NCBI GenBank assembly: GCA_947174015.1
Contig: CAMWHJ010000010.1
Location: 1 to 63,591, forward strand
Source: an uncultured Lachnospiraceae bacterium
GTDB lineage: Bacteria > Bacillota > Clostridia > Lachnospirales > Lachnospiraceae
Length of the DNA stretch: 63,591 nt
Direction: 5' to 3'
The notes under the pieces are model-generated. The model did no database searches. It was not told the DNA's origin and saw nothing but the letters and a program-made list of their open reading frames with translations. The position numbers and the translations under genes were made by a program. Positions 38,462 through 46,691 of this stretch are shown here, piece after piece; position 1 is the first letter of the stretch, and each line of letters opens with the position of its first letter.

Positions 38462-38622
38462 AGAAAACAAAGAAAATCAATGACACTGTTTTAAAGGCAG
38501 TGGAAAGAATTGCCCGGAATGAGGTTGAAAAGAATTGTTTTGACTGGCCCCCGGATTGTGCAGGATTTTTTCATCAGCCGAAAAGACCAAAGAATGTAAA
38601 AAAAGAAAACAGCAGCTTATAA
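38458..38622 (+). CDS. agrD: AgrD-like cyclic lactone autoinducer precursor
   Basis: A 54-aa peptide with AGGAGG before ATG 38458, overlapping agrB by 4 nt. An amphipathic N-terminal helix (TVLKAVERIARNEVEK) leads to NCFDWPPDCAGFFHQPKRPK. The family motif C-xxx-[YF]-xQPK-P fixes the ring as Cys34-Ala-Gly-Phe-Phe38, a five-residue thiolactone, followed by the conserved cut region HQPKRP. A second Cys (27) lies upstream in the exotail, which is unusual. Confidence 0.9.
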   Translation: MKKTKKINDTVLKAVERIARNEVEKNCFDWPPDCAGFFHQPKRPKNVKKENSSL

Positions 38623-38718
38623 GGGCGGCGGAGAGGCTCTCATATATTCAACGAGAGCTTCTTTGTCAATAGCTGCCAGATTCAGCGAAATAGAAGAAAA
38701 GCAGATTGGTTTTGAAAA

Positions 38719-38748
38719 GGGATACTGCAAAGTGCAGTATCTCTTTTT
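38719..38748 (+). terminator. Terminator after agrBD
   Basis: GGATACTGCA pairs with TGCAGTATCT around an AAG loop, then TTTTTT. A weaker hairpin (GCTCTC/GAGAGC, about 38,635-38,662) lies before it. The rest of 38,623-38,899 holds no gene. Confidence 0.85.
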
Positions 38749-38899
38749 TGTTACAAAAAAATGAAACCAAATTCTTCTCAATGACGTATTGATAGGAAAT
38801 TTGAGCAGATGGGATTTGGGCGAATGGATGAAAGAAGACTATTAATATGCTGCTGATAATAAAAGGATTAAGGAAATTGTATTTTCAAAAGTAAATCCT

Positions 38900-39538
38900 A
38901 TGAGGAAAGTCCATAGGAGCAAGCGGTATGTAGCAGTTCTGCTTATATTTTTTGTGATTGGCAGTATGACCGTGGGTGCAAAAGAATTGCTACGTTCTGC
39001 TGGGATCATAGGCAGTAATAAGGATGAAATAATGCAGCAACAGATAGGGCATAAGGCAGAAGAAGATTTTGCTTATCACTTCAATAACACTTTTTACTTT
39101 CACACGGATCTGATTAGTACGGAAAATTTATATGAAGAGAATATTCCTATTGCAAAATACATTGTGGAAATTCCCCTAGATATTGAGGGGAAGCTGCCGG
39201 AGTACTATCTGGATAACGGAGCTATGATAATTTTTACCCAAAGCAATAATGCCGGGTGGAATGTGGCGGAAGATACAATGCTGCACTTTGAATTCACACA
39301 AGGGCAGATTGACGGGGCAGATCTGACACAACCGGGTATCTTGGAGGTTGGCTATATATTAAACGGGGAATTAAAGGAGCTGCAAATGATTAGCCAGAAT
39401 CTCTACAGTGTGGATTTCTGCCCAGAGAGTGAAGGAACATATTATTTTTATCTGAAAAACTGTTCCAGCAATAGGATTATTATTTCGGAAGGAAATATCA
39501 ACGCAATGCGAGGAGGCATGAATAATGAGAGAGAATAA
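38900..39538 (+). CDS. Hypothetical membrane-anchored or secreted protein
   Basis: A 212-aa protein. Residues 8-28 (KRYVAVLLIFFVIGSMTVGAK) are a signal anchor without a clear cleavage site. The rest is beta-rich (YYLDNGAMIIFTQSNNAGW, ILEVGYILNGELKEL, EGTYYFYLKNCSSNRI), like a small jelly-roll or Ig-like ectodomain. Its Cys residues are few. It overlaps the next gene by 14 nt, so the two are probably translated together. Not recognised. Confidence 0.6.
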   Translation: MRKVHRSKRYVAVLLIFFVIGSMTVGAKELLRSAGIIGSNKDEIMQQQIGHKAEEDFAYHFNNTFYFHTDLISTENLYEENIPIAKYIVEIPLDIEGKLPEYYLDNGAMIIFTQSNNAGWNVAEDTMLHFEFTQGQIDGADLTQPGILEVGYILNGELKELQMISQNLYSVDFCPESEGTYYFYLKNCSSNRIIISEGNINAMRGGMNNERE

Positions 39539-39914
39539 AGAGATAATACCAACTTTAAAAACAGTTCCTATAAAGGAAGATGTATCTCAAGGAGAAAGAA
39601 TGGGATTACCGAAGGCGGATATTGAAAGCGGTAATACAGTATCTTTTATGGATAGTGATGGAAGCATGTTCTATGTGGCAGGGGGAACAAAAGTGAGTTT
39701 CAGTGTTGAACTGGATAGAACAGCCTCTGTTCAAATGGGATATATCGGTAACAATGGCGCAAAGACACAAACATATAGCGGAACAAGCAGTTCGCATAAT
39801 ACATCATTTAAGATTTCAAATATAAGTTATTATAGGTTTTATGTTACAAATTTATTTGTAAAAAAGCAGAGCAGTCTAAGATCGAAGTTGCATATGGAAG
39901 TGTTATGGAAGTGA
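39525..39914 (+). CDS. Hypothetical small beta-rich protein
   Basis: A 129-aa soluble protein overlapping the gene before it. The middle (VSFSVELDRTASVQMGYIGNNG, TSFKISNISYYRFYVTNLF) resembles the ectodomain fold of its neighbour. Its last 20 codons (KKQSSLRSKLHMEVLWK) are out of frame with a sequence (AEQSKIEVAYGSVMEVNGHNM) that reads better as the N-terminus of the hydrolase. It therefore probably ends at a fusion or frameshift scar. Confidence 0.5.
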   Translation: MRENKEIIPTLKTVPIKEDVSQGERMGLPKADIESGNTVSFMDSDGSMFYVAGGTKVSFSVELDRTASVQMGYIGNNGAKTQTYSGTSSSHNTSFKISNISYYRFYVTNLFVKKQSSLRSKLHMEVLWK

Positions 39915-40741
39915 ATGGGCATAATATGACGGTAGATATAAAGGGGGAGGATAATGAAACAACAATCATATTATTGCCCAGTTGGGGTTCCCCGTCACCA
40001 ATTCTGGAATTTCTTCCATTGGCGGAAGAACTGTCAGAGGATTTTTGGGTTATTACCATAGAACCGTTTGGATACGGGCTTTCAGATAAAGTCGGAACAG
40101 AACGGGAAATCAGCGTAATTGTGGAAGAACTGCATGAATGTACGCAAAAGCTAGGCTGTGATCAGTATTATTTAATGGCACATTCACTTTCAGGTTTGTA
40201 TTCATTATACTGGGCGAATGCTTATCCGCAGGAGGTACAGGGGGTTATAGGAATTGATCCGTCTGTTCCCAAACAATCTGATGTAGAGCCGTTGCCGATT
40301 AAAATGGTAACACTGAACAAATTATCAGCGTACTTCCAGAAAACAGTAAGTGTATTGGGAATTACACGGATATTATCTATTGGAAACCCTGAAAATGCAA
40401 TCTATGCTGATTCCTCTTATCCGTATTCAGAAAGGGAGTTGGATGTATTCCGTATTTTGTCTATGGATTTTGCATATAACAAGGATATTATGAATGAGTT
40501 AAATCACATGGAAGATAGTCTGGAGTCCGTAAGAGATATGAAATTTCCTGAAACTATTCCGGTATTACAATTTGTTTCGGGGGATAACTGTGAGTTACTG
40601 GAAACATGGGAAACGTTGCATAGGGAAGTTATTACAGAAACAGATAAGAGTGAGGTGCTACGGCTAGATGGCGGACATTATCTGCATTTTGGAAAGAAAC
40701 AGGAGGTTGTTGAGAAGGTAAAAGAATGGTTACAGGAATAA
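39905..40741 (+). CDS. Alpha/beta hydrolase, N-terminus probably lost
   Basis: 278 aa from ATG 39905. Lid and core are visible: LLPSWGSPSPILEFLPLAEELSEDF, nucleophile motif AHSLSG at about residue 96 (Ser in SxSxG form), Asp in VSGDNCELLE and His in LDGGHYLHF near the end. Related Lachnospiraceae hydrolases start with a membrane helix before EVNGHNM. Here that part is missing, and the open frame upstream of the Met (from about 39,835) has no start. It may be secreted-lost or a decaying gene. Confidence 0.75.
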   Translation: MEVNGHNMTVDIKGEDNETTIILLPSWGSPSPILEFLPLAEELSEDFWVITIEPFGYGLSDKVGTEREISVIVEELHECTQKLGCDQYYLMAHSLSGLYSLYWANAYPQEVQGVIGIDPSVPKQSDVEPLPIKMVTLNKLSAYFQKTVSVLGITRILSIGNPENAIYADSSYPYSERELDVFRILSMDFAYNKDIMNELNHMEDSLESVRDMKFPETIPVLQFVSGDNCELLETWETLHREVITETDKSEVLRLDGGHYLHFGKKQEVVEKVKEWLQE

Positions 40742-40773
40742 AATGAATTAGTTTAGAAGATGAAAGTTATATG

Positions 40774-40868
40774 GACGGGATGAAATAGTAATAATTTTAA
40801 TTTCTTCCCGTCTTTTTAGTATAGAAAAGCCTTTCAGAATGATATAGTGCATATCTGAAAGGTTTTTT
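40774..40868 (+). terminator. Two tandem terminators before promoter 5
   Basis: The first is GACGGGA (40774-40780) with TCCCGTC (40806-40812) and TTTTT. The second is CCTTTCAGA (40830-40838) with TCTGAAAGG (40854-40862) and TTTTTT, and its T-run touches the first regulatory repeat. The second has the same CTTTCAGA stem as those at 48.4 and 52.6 kb. Confidence 0.88.
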
Positions 40869-40938
40869 GTCATTTTCTGCAATGAACAGTCCACTTTCTG
40901 CAAGGGATATTGTTTTTGTTGATTTCTCATTATATATT
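40868..40938 (+). promoter_or_regulatory. LytTR-type direct-repeat promoter 5 (cassette 2 unit)
   Basis: TGTCATTTTCTGCAA (40868-40882) and GTCCACTTTCTGCAA (40889-40903), 21 bp apart. -35 TTGTTT (40910-40915), 17-bp spacer, -10 TATATT (40933-40938). Between here and 41,082 there is a GGAGG at about 40,950 with only a 14-codon frame after it, and a leader hairpin (TGGCTCTG/CAGAG-AGCTA) at about 41,040-41,065. Confidence 0.87.
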
Positions 40939-41081
40939 GATGGGGAAAGGAGGTAAAAGTACGATAAAGAAATGCTCGGAACGAGGTGAGGCTAGAAAAC
41001 AATAAAATAAAATTCGTTTGGACCGTACAGGAAAGCGATGTGGCTCTGACTGACAGAGGAGCTACGGAAAGGAGATAGAAT

Positions 41082-41864
41082 ATGAGTTTAAGTTTGGCTG
41101 GTTTAGCTAACAACTATTATCAAAATTACATATACCAACAGACTAAGGCGACAGGTCAAAACAGTGGTACTGATTTCAATAGTGTTTTTTCTGCTAAAAA
41201 AACTGGGAATACAGGAAGTTTGCAGGAGGCAAAAGATACAAGTACTTCAAATGTAAATGCCTACACGGAGTACCTGAAATCAAAGTATGGTAATGTAACT
41301 ATTCAGAGTGTAGGGAAGGATCAAGCAAGCCTTGACAGAATTGGAAAAAGCATGAGTGGTAGTGATGTTGTTATTGCACCGAATATTTTAGAGAAAATGG
41401 CAAATGATTCGGAAACAGCAGCATACTATGAAAAAAAGATAGATGATTTTTTTGATGATATTCCAAGGTCAAATGCTTGGTTTGCTGCAAAAGGGCTTGT
41501 CTATGAACCCGGTGGAGTGGTAGTCCATGAGGATGGTAGTGTAACATATATTTCTGGCTGTAGTGATTCACCGGAACGTGTAGCACAAGTAAATGCAGAG
41601 AATAAGGAAAAAAGAGAAAAGAAAGCGAAACAACGTAAAGAGGCAATAGAGCGTAGTCAAGAAGAAGCAGAGGAACGTAGGCAACAAATAGAGAGTTATA
41701 ATCAAAAGCAAGCTAAGACAGAAGCACTTAACAAGCATATAGTTGATGAAGAAAATTCAAATATGTCAAATTTAGTGTCTTTTGCAATAGCATCTTATGA
41801 GAATGCAGCCAATATGTACAGCGAAAGTGTAATAGCAAATAGTATAACTGATGAGGTACAATAA
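41082..41864 (+). CDS. DUF6033-like accessory protein A
   Basis: A 260-aa protein with no signal peptide. Segments YTEYLKSKYGNVTIQSV, VVIAPNILEKMANDSETAAYYEKKIDDF and VVVHEDGSVTYISG match its paralogue at 48,553 (LSYLSKKYSNYSFVA; VAISPQFLSKMASDPELEKEYEKNI; WAIDKDGGISKWSI), then a long charged coiled coil (KEKREKKAKQRKEAIERSQEEAEERR). This resembles the DUF6033 family of Lachnospiraceae, of unknown role. ATG 41082 follows GGAAAGGAG. It is the first gene behind promoter 5. Confidence 0.72.
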   Translation: MSLSLAGLANNYYQNYIYQQTKATGQNSGTDFNSVFSAKKTGNTGSLQEAKDTSTSNVNAYTEYLKSKYGNVTIQSVGKDQASLDRIGKSMSGSDVVIAPNILEKMANDSETAAYYEKKIDDFFDDIPRSNAWFAAKGLVYEPGGVVVHEDGSVTYISGCSDSPERVAQVNAENKEKREKKAKQRKEAIERSQEEAEERRQQIESYNQKQAKTEALNKHIVDEENSNMSNLVSFAIASYENAANMYSESVIANSITDEVQ

Positions 41865-41945
41865 AGGATTATTGCAGATTAAATTTGCTCTGAGCAGCAT
41901 GTAATATGCTGTTTAGATAATCATTTTGTTGAAGGAGGTGAAAGT

Positions 41946-42128
41946 ATGAAGAAATTAATCAAGCGTAGTGATGTTATGCAGGAGACGTTAGAGGCTTATT
42001 GTTCATGCAGTTGTAGCTGCACTGGTACATGTGCTTGTACTACTGGACAGGTTGATAACAAATCAGCTTTAAACTATGCTAGATACACACAGTTCTATAC
42101 GAGCTTTGTGTCAATCTATATGGTATAG
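41946..42128 (+). CDS. Cys-rich RiPP precursor peptide 2
   Basis: A 60-aa peptide behind GAAGGAGG. Leader MKKLIKRSDVMQETLEAY, then the core CSCSCSCTGTCAC with Cys at 19, 21, 23, 25, 29 and 31, the densest of the three, followed by a Thr/Tyr-rich tail without Cys. The alternating C-S-C-S-C is well suited to multiple close crosslinks. It has the same gene order as the other cassettes. Confidence 0.87.
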   Translation: MKKLIKRSDVMQETLEAYCSCSCSCTGTCACTTGQVDNKSALNYARYTQFYTSFVSIYMV

Positions 42129-42150
42129 TGATAGCATTGCGGAATCAGAT

Positions 42151-42188
42151 GGGTATGGCGATATGTATTATGGGCATATTGCCATGCC
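42151..42188 (+). terminator. Hairpin between precursor 2 and its maturase
   Basis: GGTATGGCGATATG faces CATATTGCCATGCC: 14 pairs, two of them G-U, around TATTATGGG. Equivalent in place to the hairpins at 26,697 and 49,632, with no long T-tract. Confidence 0.7.
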
Positions 42189-42249
42189 TGTTTCAAAAGT
42201 TAATACTCAAATGGATATAATTAATATATATGATGTAGGAGGGATAAGT

Positions 42250-43671
42250 ATGCCGGTTTTTCATATGTTTTTGGCTGGTGGGAAGAAATATATGTTTGAT
42301 GCTAATGCTAATTCGTTTATAATGCTTAGCGATAGTTTATATTCTGATCTTGAAGAATATAAACGAAGTGAATATCGGGTTGTTACACCAGCAATAGAAA
42401 AATTAAAAGAACGAGGATATTTAAGGGATAGAGTCGATTTTGAAATGGTGCATCCTATGGATTCGACATTGGAATACGCATTGGAACGCTGTATTGGTAC
42501 AGTTGCATTACAGGTTACGCAAAGCTGTAATTTGCGTTGTAAATATTGTTCTTATTCTGGAAATTATACTAATCGTGTTCATGATAATAAAAAGATGAAT
42601 AAAGAAACGGCATTTAAAGCAATTGATTTTCTTTTTGAACATTCGATAGATCGGGATAAAGTTTCTCTTGGATTTTATGGTGGAGAACCGCTACTTCAAT
42701 TAAATTTGATAAAAGAGTGTGTGGACTATGCGAAGAAAAAGAGTTCCGGAAAGGAATTATTATTCAATATGACATCCAATGCAACACTTATAACAGATGA
42801 TGTTTTGGAGTATTTATATGATAATAAGTTCAGCTTAACAATTAGTTTGGATGGAGATCAGCAGGCGCATGATAAAAATAGGGTGTTTGCAGCTAATAAT
42901 AATGGAACATTTAATGCAGTCATACAAAATCTGGAAAAAATACAGAAGCGTCATCCGGATTATTTGAATTTGGTACATATAAATGCTGTAATTGATCCGA
43001 CTACTGATTTTGATTGTACAAGTCGTTTTTTTTCTGAACATGTAACTGTTAAGGATTATTATGTGCAGGCAAATCTTATTTCTGAATACTACCGCAAAGG
43101 CGAAGTGGCAAGTGATGAAATATATAGAAACAAATTCAGTTATGAGATTTTTAAAATGTATCTGCAAAAGTTAGGACGGATTGAAGAAGAAAGTATATCA
43201 AAACTTGTTTTGAGTGGATATAAGAATTTAAAGGATATACATGAAAATGCGAAAGTTTCTTCAACATCACTTAAGCGAGATCATCACTCCGGACCGTGCG
43301 TTCCAGGAATACAAAGATTGTTTGTTGATGTAGATGGTAACTTATATCCTTGCGAACGGGTAAGCGAAGCATCAAAAGCAGTAAGGATGGGACATATAGA
43401 TACAGGATTTGACATTAATCAGGCTAGGACTTTATTGAATATTGGAAAATTGACTGAAAAGGAATGTAAGAAATGTTGGGCATTTAGATTTTGTACTTCA
43501 TGCCCGGTTCAAGCTGATGATTTAGAAAAATTATCTGCCGAAAAGAAATTACAAAATTGTGCAATGATTCGTGCCCATGTGGATAAAATGATGAGGGATT
43601 ATTGCGTTATGCGGGCTTTGGGTTATGACTTTGACAAGGAAAAAATGATGACTCAGGAGGAAGTATTATGA
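42250..43671 (+). CDS. Radical SAM/SPASM Cys-rich-peptide maturase 2
   Basis: 473 aa. The frame is open from 42,076, but ATG 42250 has GTAGGAGGG before it and aligns with the starts of maturases 1 and 3. Core CNLRCKYC has Cys 93, 97 and 100; GFYGGEPL and TISLDGDQQAHDKNR follow. SPASM part: SGPCVPGIQRLFVDVDGNLYPCERV and CKKCWAFRFCTSCPV. Compared with maturases 1 and 3, the last motif has CWAFRF instead of CWCNRY/CWCFRL, so one auxiliary-cluster Cys is missing (Ala in its place). Confidence 0.88.
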   Translation: MPVFHMFLAGGKKYMFDANANSFIMLSDSLYSDLEEYKRSEYRVVTPAIEKLKERGYLRDRVDFEMVHPMDSTLEYALERCIGTVALQVTQSCNLRCKYCSYSGNYTNRVHDNKKMNKETAFKAIDFLFEHSIDRDKVSLGFYGGEPLLQLNLIKECVDYAKKKSSGKELLFNMTSNATLITDDVLEYLYDNKFSLTISLDGDQQAHDKNRVFAANNNGTFNAVIQNLEKIQKRHPDYLNLVHINAVIDPTTDFDCTSRFFSEHVTVKDYYVQANLISEYYRKGEVASDEIYRNKFSYEIFKMYLQKLGRIEEESISKLVLSGYKNLKDIHENAKVSSTSLKRDHHSGPCVPGIQRLFVDVDGNLYPCERVSEASKAVRMGHIDTGFDINQARTLLNIGKLTEKECKKCWAFRFCTSCPVQADDLEKLSAEKKLQNCAMIRAHVDKMMRDYCVMRALGYDFDKEKMMTQEEVL

Positions 43672-44777
43672 AAAGAAAAGCAATAATTTTTCCATACAGT
43701 GCAGAATGTGCGCCAATAATAAGAAATAAACATTTATTGACATCTCATGACATTTTCGCTTGTGTTTCGCCAGTTGGGTATGGATTTCAGGGAAAAGATG
43801 CTGCATTTGCATACGGTGGCAAGGATACAGGGATTATTATTACAGATAATGCCATAACTGAAATGGATTTTGATGATTTGTTAGTATGTGAGTCATCTAG
43901 TGATTTTGATACAATTGTTATGCCGCAAATTGAAGCGACTGCTGATCTTGGGAAAAACATAATTTTTCTATATGATATTGATGAAGAGCATCAAAAAAAA
44001 GTAGAGGACATATGTGCTAGATGTAACGTAAAATGTACCATATTAACGCATAGAGTTGTGGACGCAAGTAAGTTGGTAGAATATGAAAATGAGATTATTC
44101 GTATTTCAGTTCCGATTATATTTGTTGCTAGCGTGATTGAAAATATGAATAAGTTTGATGTTCAGTTGGGGTTACGAAATCATTTGCTGAAAGAAGGCTA
44201 CAAAGTCAGTCAGATTGGTACAAAGGAATATTGTGAATTGTTTGGTTTTCATGCAATACCGAAATTTATGTTTACAAATCAACTTAGTGAAAAAAAGAAA
44301 ATTGTGTGGTTTAATCGTTTCTGTAAAAGTATTGAATTACAAGAACAACCGGATATCTTTATAATTGGTGTACCGGGGGCTACAATGGTATTCAATGATG
44401 TGATAACCAATAATTTTGGAATTACAGCATTTGAAATGGCAAATGCAGTTAGACCAGATAGTTCTATTTTATGTGTACCATATGAAAACTATGATGCGGG
44501 CTTCCTGAAAATGCTAAAAGAATCCTCTAAATATAAGTTGGACATGCAAGTTGATTGCTTTAACATGGCAAATAAGCAATTTGATACAGCAAGAAGTAAG
44601 GAAGAAAAGCGGCTATTATATATAACGGTGAATACGGAATTGGTAGATAGTAGAATTAAGGAATTGAACAAAGATGCTGTTGTTCCTGTCTTTAATTCTT
44701 TTAATTCTGAAAGTGCTTTTGATATGTATGGTTATATTGTAGACAGACTATGTGGAAGTGAGTTTGGAACTGTTTAG
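43668..44777 (+). CDS. TIGR04066-type peptide maturation protein 2
   Basis: 369 aa, overlapping the maturase by 4 nt (ATGA). It follows the same plan as the other two: N-lobe AIIFPYSAECAPIIRNKHLL with SPVGYGFQGKDAAFAYGGKD, and C-lobe SVIENMNKFDVQLGLRNHLLKEG, IGTKEYCELFGFHAIPKF, DIFIIGVPGATMVFNDVITNNFG. Translational coupling suggests a fixed ratio with the radical SAM enzyme. Confidence 0.82.
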   Translation: MKRKAIIFPYSAECAPIIRNKHLLTSHDIFACVSPVGYGFQGKDAAFAYGGKDTGIIITDNAITEMDFDDLLVCESSSDFDTIVMPQIEATADLGKNIIFLYDIDEEHQKKVEDICARCNVKCTILTHRVVDASKLVEYENEIIRISVPIIFVASVIENMNKFDVQLGLRNHLLKEGYKVSQIGTKEYCELFGFHAIPKFMFTNQLSEKKKIVWFNRFCKSIELQEQPDIFIIGVPGATMVFNDVITNNFGITAFEMANAVRPDSSILCVPYENYDAGFLKMLKESSKYKLDMQVDCFNMANKQFDTARSKEEKRLLYITVNTELVDSRIKELNKDAVVPVFNSFNSESAFDMYGYIVDRLCGSEFGTV

Positions 44778-44840
44778 TGTTGGATATGTTTGTAGAAAAT
44801 TTTTCACACGTAATATAATATTTAGAAGGGAGAACTGAAC

Positions 44841-45113
44841 ATGGATAAAATAGAGATAGGCGATAAAGTGAAAAAAGTTTTTATAGACTTATTTCAAGTT
44901 GCAGAAAGCAAATGGCAGGATGGCTATGATAAGGAAGATTTTTTTAGCCAAAAGATAGGATTATTGCCCGGAGATGTACTTGCTTATTTATATGCAGTTG
45001 AAAAAGAATTTGGATTGCAAGTACCAGCCTCGGATATTATTGAGGGTAAGTTTAATACTCTGTTCAATGTTACCGATATTATATATGATGCTCTTTGCAC
45101 AGAGGGACAGTGA
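44841..45113 (+). CDS. Acyl-carrier-related protein 2
   Basis: A 90-aa helical protein: VKKVFIDLFQVAESKWQDG, KIGLLPGDVLAYLYAVEKEFGLQV, DIIEGKFNTLFNVTD. At the place of the phosphopantetheine Ser it reads GDVL, so the usual attachment residue is absent. AAGGGAG precedes ATG 44841. In the gap to the next gene (45,114-45,260) there are only two overlapping scraps with a few Cys (ATG 45117 and ATG 45194), which I do not call. Confidence 0.78.
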   Translation: MDKIEIGDKVKKVFIDLFQVAESKWQDGYDKEDFFSQKIGLLPGDVLAYLYAVEKEFGLQVPASDIIEGKFNTLFNVTDIIYDALCTEGQ

Positions 45114-45260
45114 GATGTTCTTGTATTGTCAAATTTATATAAGGCGTACAAATATTGTATGTCCGGTAGTATTATCGCAATATATTGAAGGGCATGAAAT
45201 CTACTTTCGATTATGAAATTGATAGGGATTTATGTCCTTTTATGTCATTAGAGGTATGCT

Positions 45261-46691
45261 ATGAAGGGAAAAATAAAAATTGCAGTAATTGATAATGGAA
45301 TAAATAGAGATTTAGTGAAAGAGGAAAAATTAAGAGACGAATTTGTTGTAGATGCAAACAATGAATGTAAGGAAGAACATTCAGAAATTCAAATTACGGA
45401 TTTTATGCACGGAACGATTTGTGCTTTGATAATAGAAAAATATTGCCCTGACTGTGTATTTAGTAGTATACGCATTTTAGATCAGTCAGGCAAAGGAGGA
45501 ATTGAAAAGATAGAGCCAGCTTTAGAGTGGTGTTGTCAAAACAATGTAAATGTTGTTAATTTGAGTCTTGGAACTACTCATTTTAAGGAAAATGAAAAAT
45601 TAAGCAAGTTGATTAATAAATATACCCATATGGGACTAATTATCATTGCAGCAATATCCAATATCGGATTATTTACTTATCCAGCAAGTTTTTCTAATGT
45701 AATAGGTGTTGCTACTATGAATAGTCCTTTATTATATAATAATGACTATATACATTTGGGTATAGACACAGTTGTTCCTTCGGAACATATAATTAAATTA
45801 AATGATCAGGAACATAAAAGCTCATTAAGTAACAGCTATGCAACTCCATATGTATCTTCAATGGTATTAAAAAAAATAATGGAAGATGAAACATGTGATA
45901 TACATACATTAAAAGAATATGTTAGAAAGAAGAGCCATGTGGCTATGAAAGAAGGTTTATATAATCCTGACTGGGTTTATAAGGCTTATATAAAAAATAA
46001 AAAGAGCGAAAGCAAAGCAGATTATTATTTTGAAACAGTGATAGGGAATTATGAAGAGGTTAAACACGATTGCGATACAATTATCGCATATTCAAAAATT
46101 GAATTAGAGCAAATAAATATAGAAAACAAGAATTTGATATATCTTGGAAATGATGACATAGAGAATATAAATATATCTGGTTTTAAGTGGAGTTGGAATA
46201 CAAAGGTGCAACAAATTGTGAAAAATCAATTTAAAGGTAATGGATTAGATATTCCGCTTATTATTTTTGATATAGCGGATTCTTTGGATAAATATTTTAT
46301 ATTATCCAAATTAAGGCAACAGTTTGAAAAAGATGGGTATAATGCATATGCTGTTGACATGGAACCAGAGAGCGTATTATACAAATTAGAGTATATACCT
46401 GCTATACAATTTCCATTAACAGATCAGCTTGTGAGGGACTATGTTGAAGGGCAGGTTTTTTATAAGCAAAGTGATTTAGTTCTATGGAATGCATCAAGAG
46501 AGCAGAAAAAACATGTATATACCATATATCCTGCATATGATATAGAAATTATATTTAGGGAATTAGAGGTTTTGGTTTATATAGAAAAAGAATTGAGTTA
46601 CAGGCAGATATATAATACCTTGCCAGAGGAACATATCAGTGTCATTTATGATTTGATTGTAGGATGCTTAGCGGAGGAACAACATGAGTAA
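45261..46691 (+). CDS. Subtilisin-like (S8) peptidase fused to a TIGR04066-like domain
   Basis: 476 aa without signal peptide. Catalytic residues are all present: Asp11 (IAVIDNGI), His50 (DFMHGT), oxyanion Asn134 (AISNIG) and Ser192 (NSYATPYVSS). The C-terminal half (about 230-476) resembles the C-lobe of the TIGR04066 proteins: PLIIFDIADSLDKYFILSKLRQQFEKDG against PIIAVCGLAPMTQKFDLQLYFRNHLLHNG, and a later VLWNASREQKKHVYTIYPAYDIE. It probably removes the leader peptide in the cytoplasm before export. It overlaps the transporter start by 8 nt. Only this cassette has one. Confidence 0.85.
   Translation: MKGKIKIAVIDNGINRDLVKEEKLRDEFVVDANNECKEEHSEIQITDFMHGTICALIIEKYCPDCVFSSIRILDQSGKGGIEKIEPALEWCCQNNVNVVNLSLGTTHFKENEKLSKLINKYTHMGLIIIAAISNIGLFTYPASFSNVIGVATMNSPLLYNNDYIHLGIDTVVPSEHIIKLNDQEHKSSLSNSYATPYVSSMVLKKIMEDETCDIHTLKEYVRKKSHVAMKEGLYNPDWVYKAYIKNKKSESKADYYFETVIGNYEEVKHDCDTIIAYSKIELEQINIENKNLIYLGNDDIENINISGFKWSWNTKVQQIVKNQFKGNGLDIPLIIFDIADSLDKYFILSKLRQQFEKDGYNAYAVDMEPESVLYKLEYIPAIQFPLTDQLVRDYVEGQVFYKQSDLVLWNASREQKKHVYTIYPAYDIEIIFRELEVLVYIEKELSYRQIYNTLPEEHISVIYDLIVGCLAEEQHE

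Noticed and set aside
40947-41081. A further precursor gene behind the GGAGG at about 40,950
   Set aside because: Only ACG or a five-codon ATG frame follows; no Cys cluster. Probably leader RNA.
45117-45289. Two small frames with Cys (ATG 45117 and ATG 45194) between the carrier-related gene and the protease
   Set aside because: Neither has a ribosome site, they overlap each other and one overlaps the protease start; a real fourth peptide cannot be excluded.
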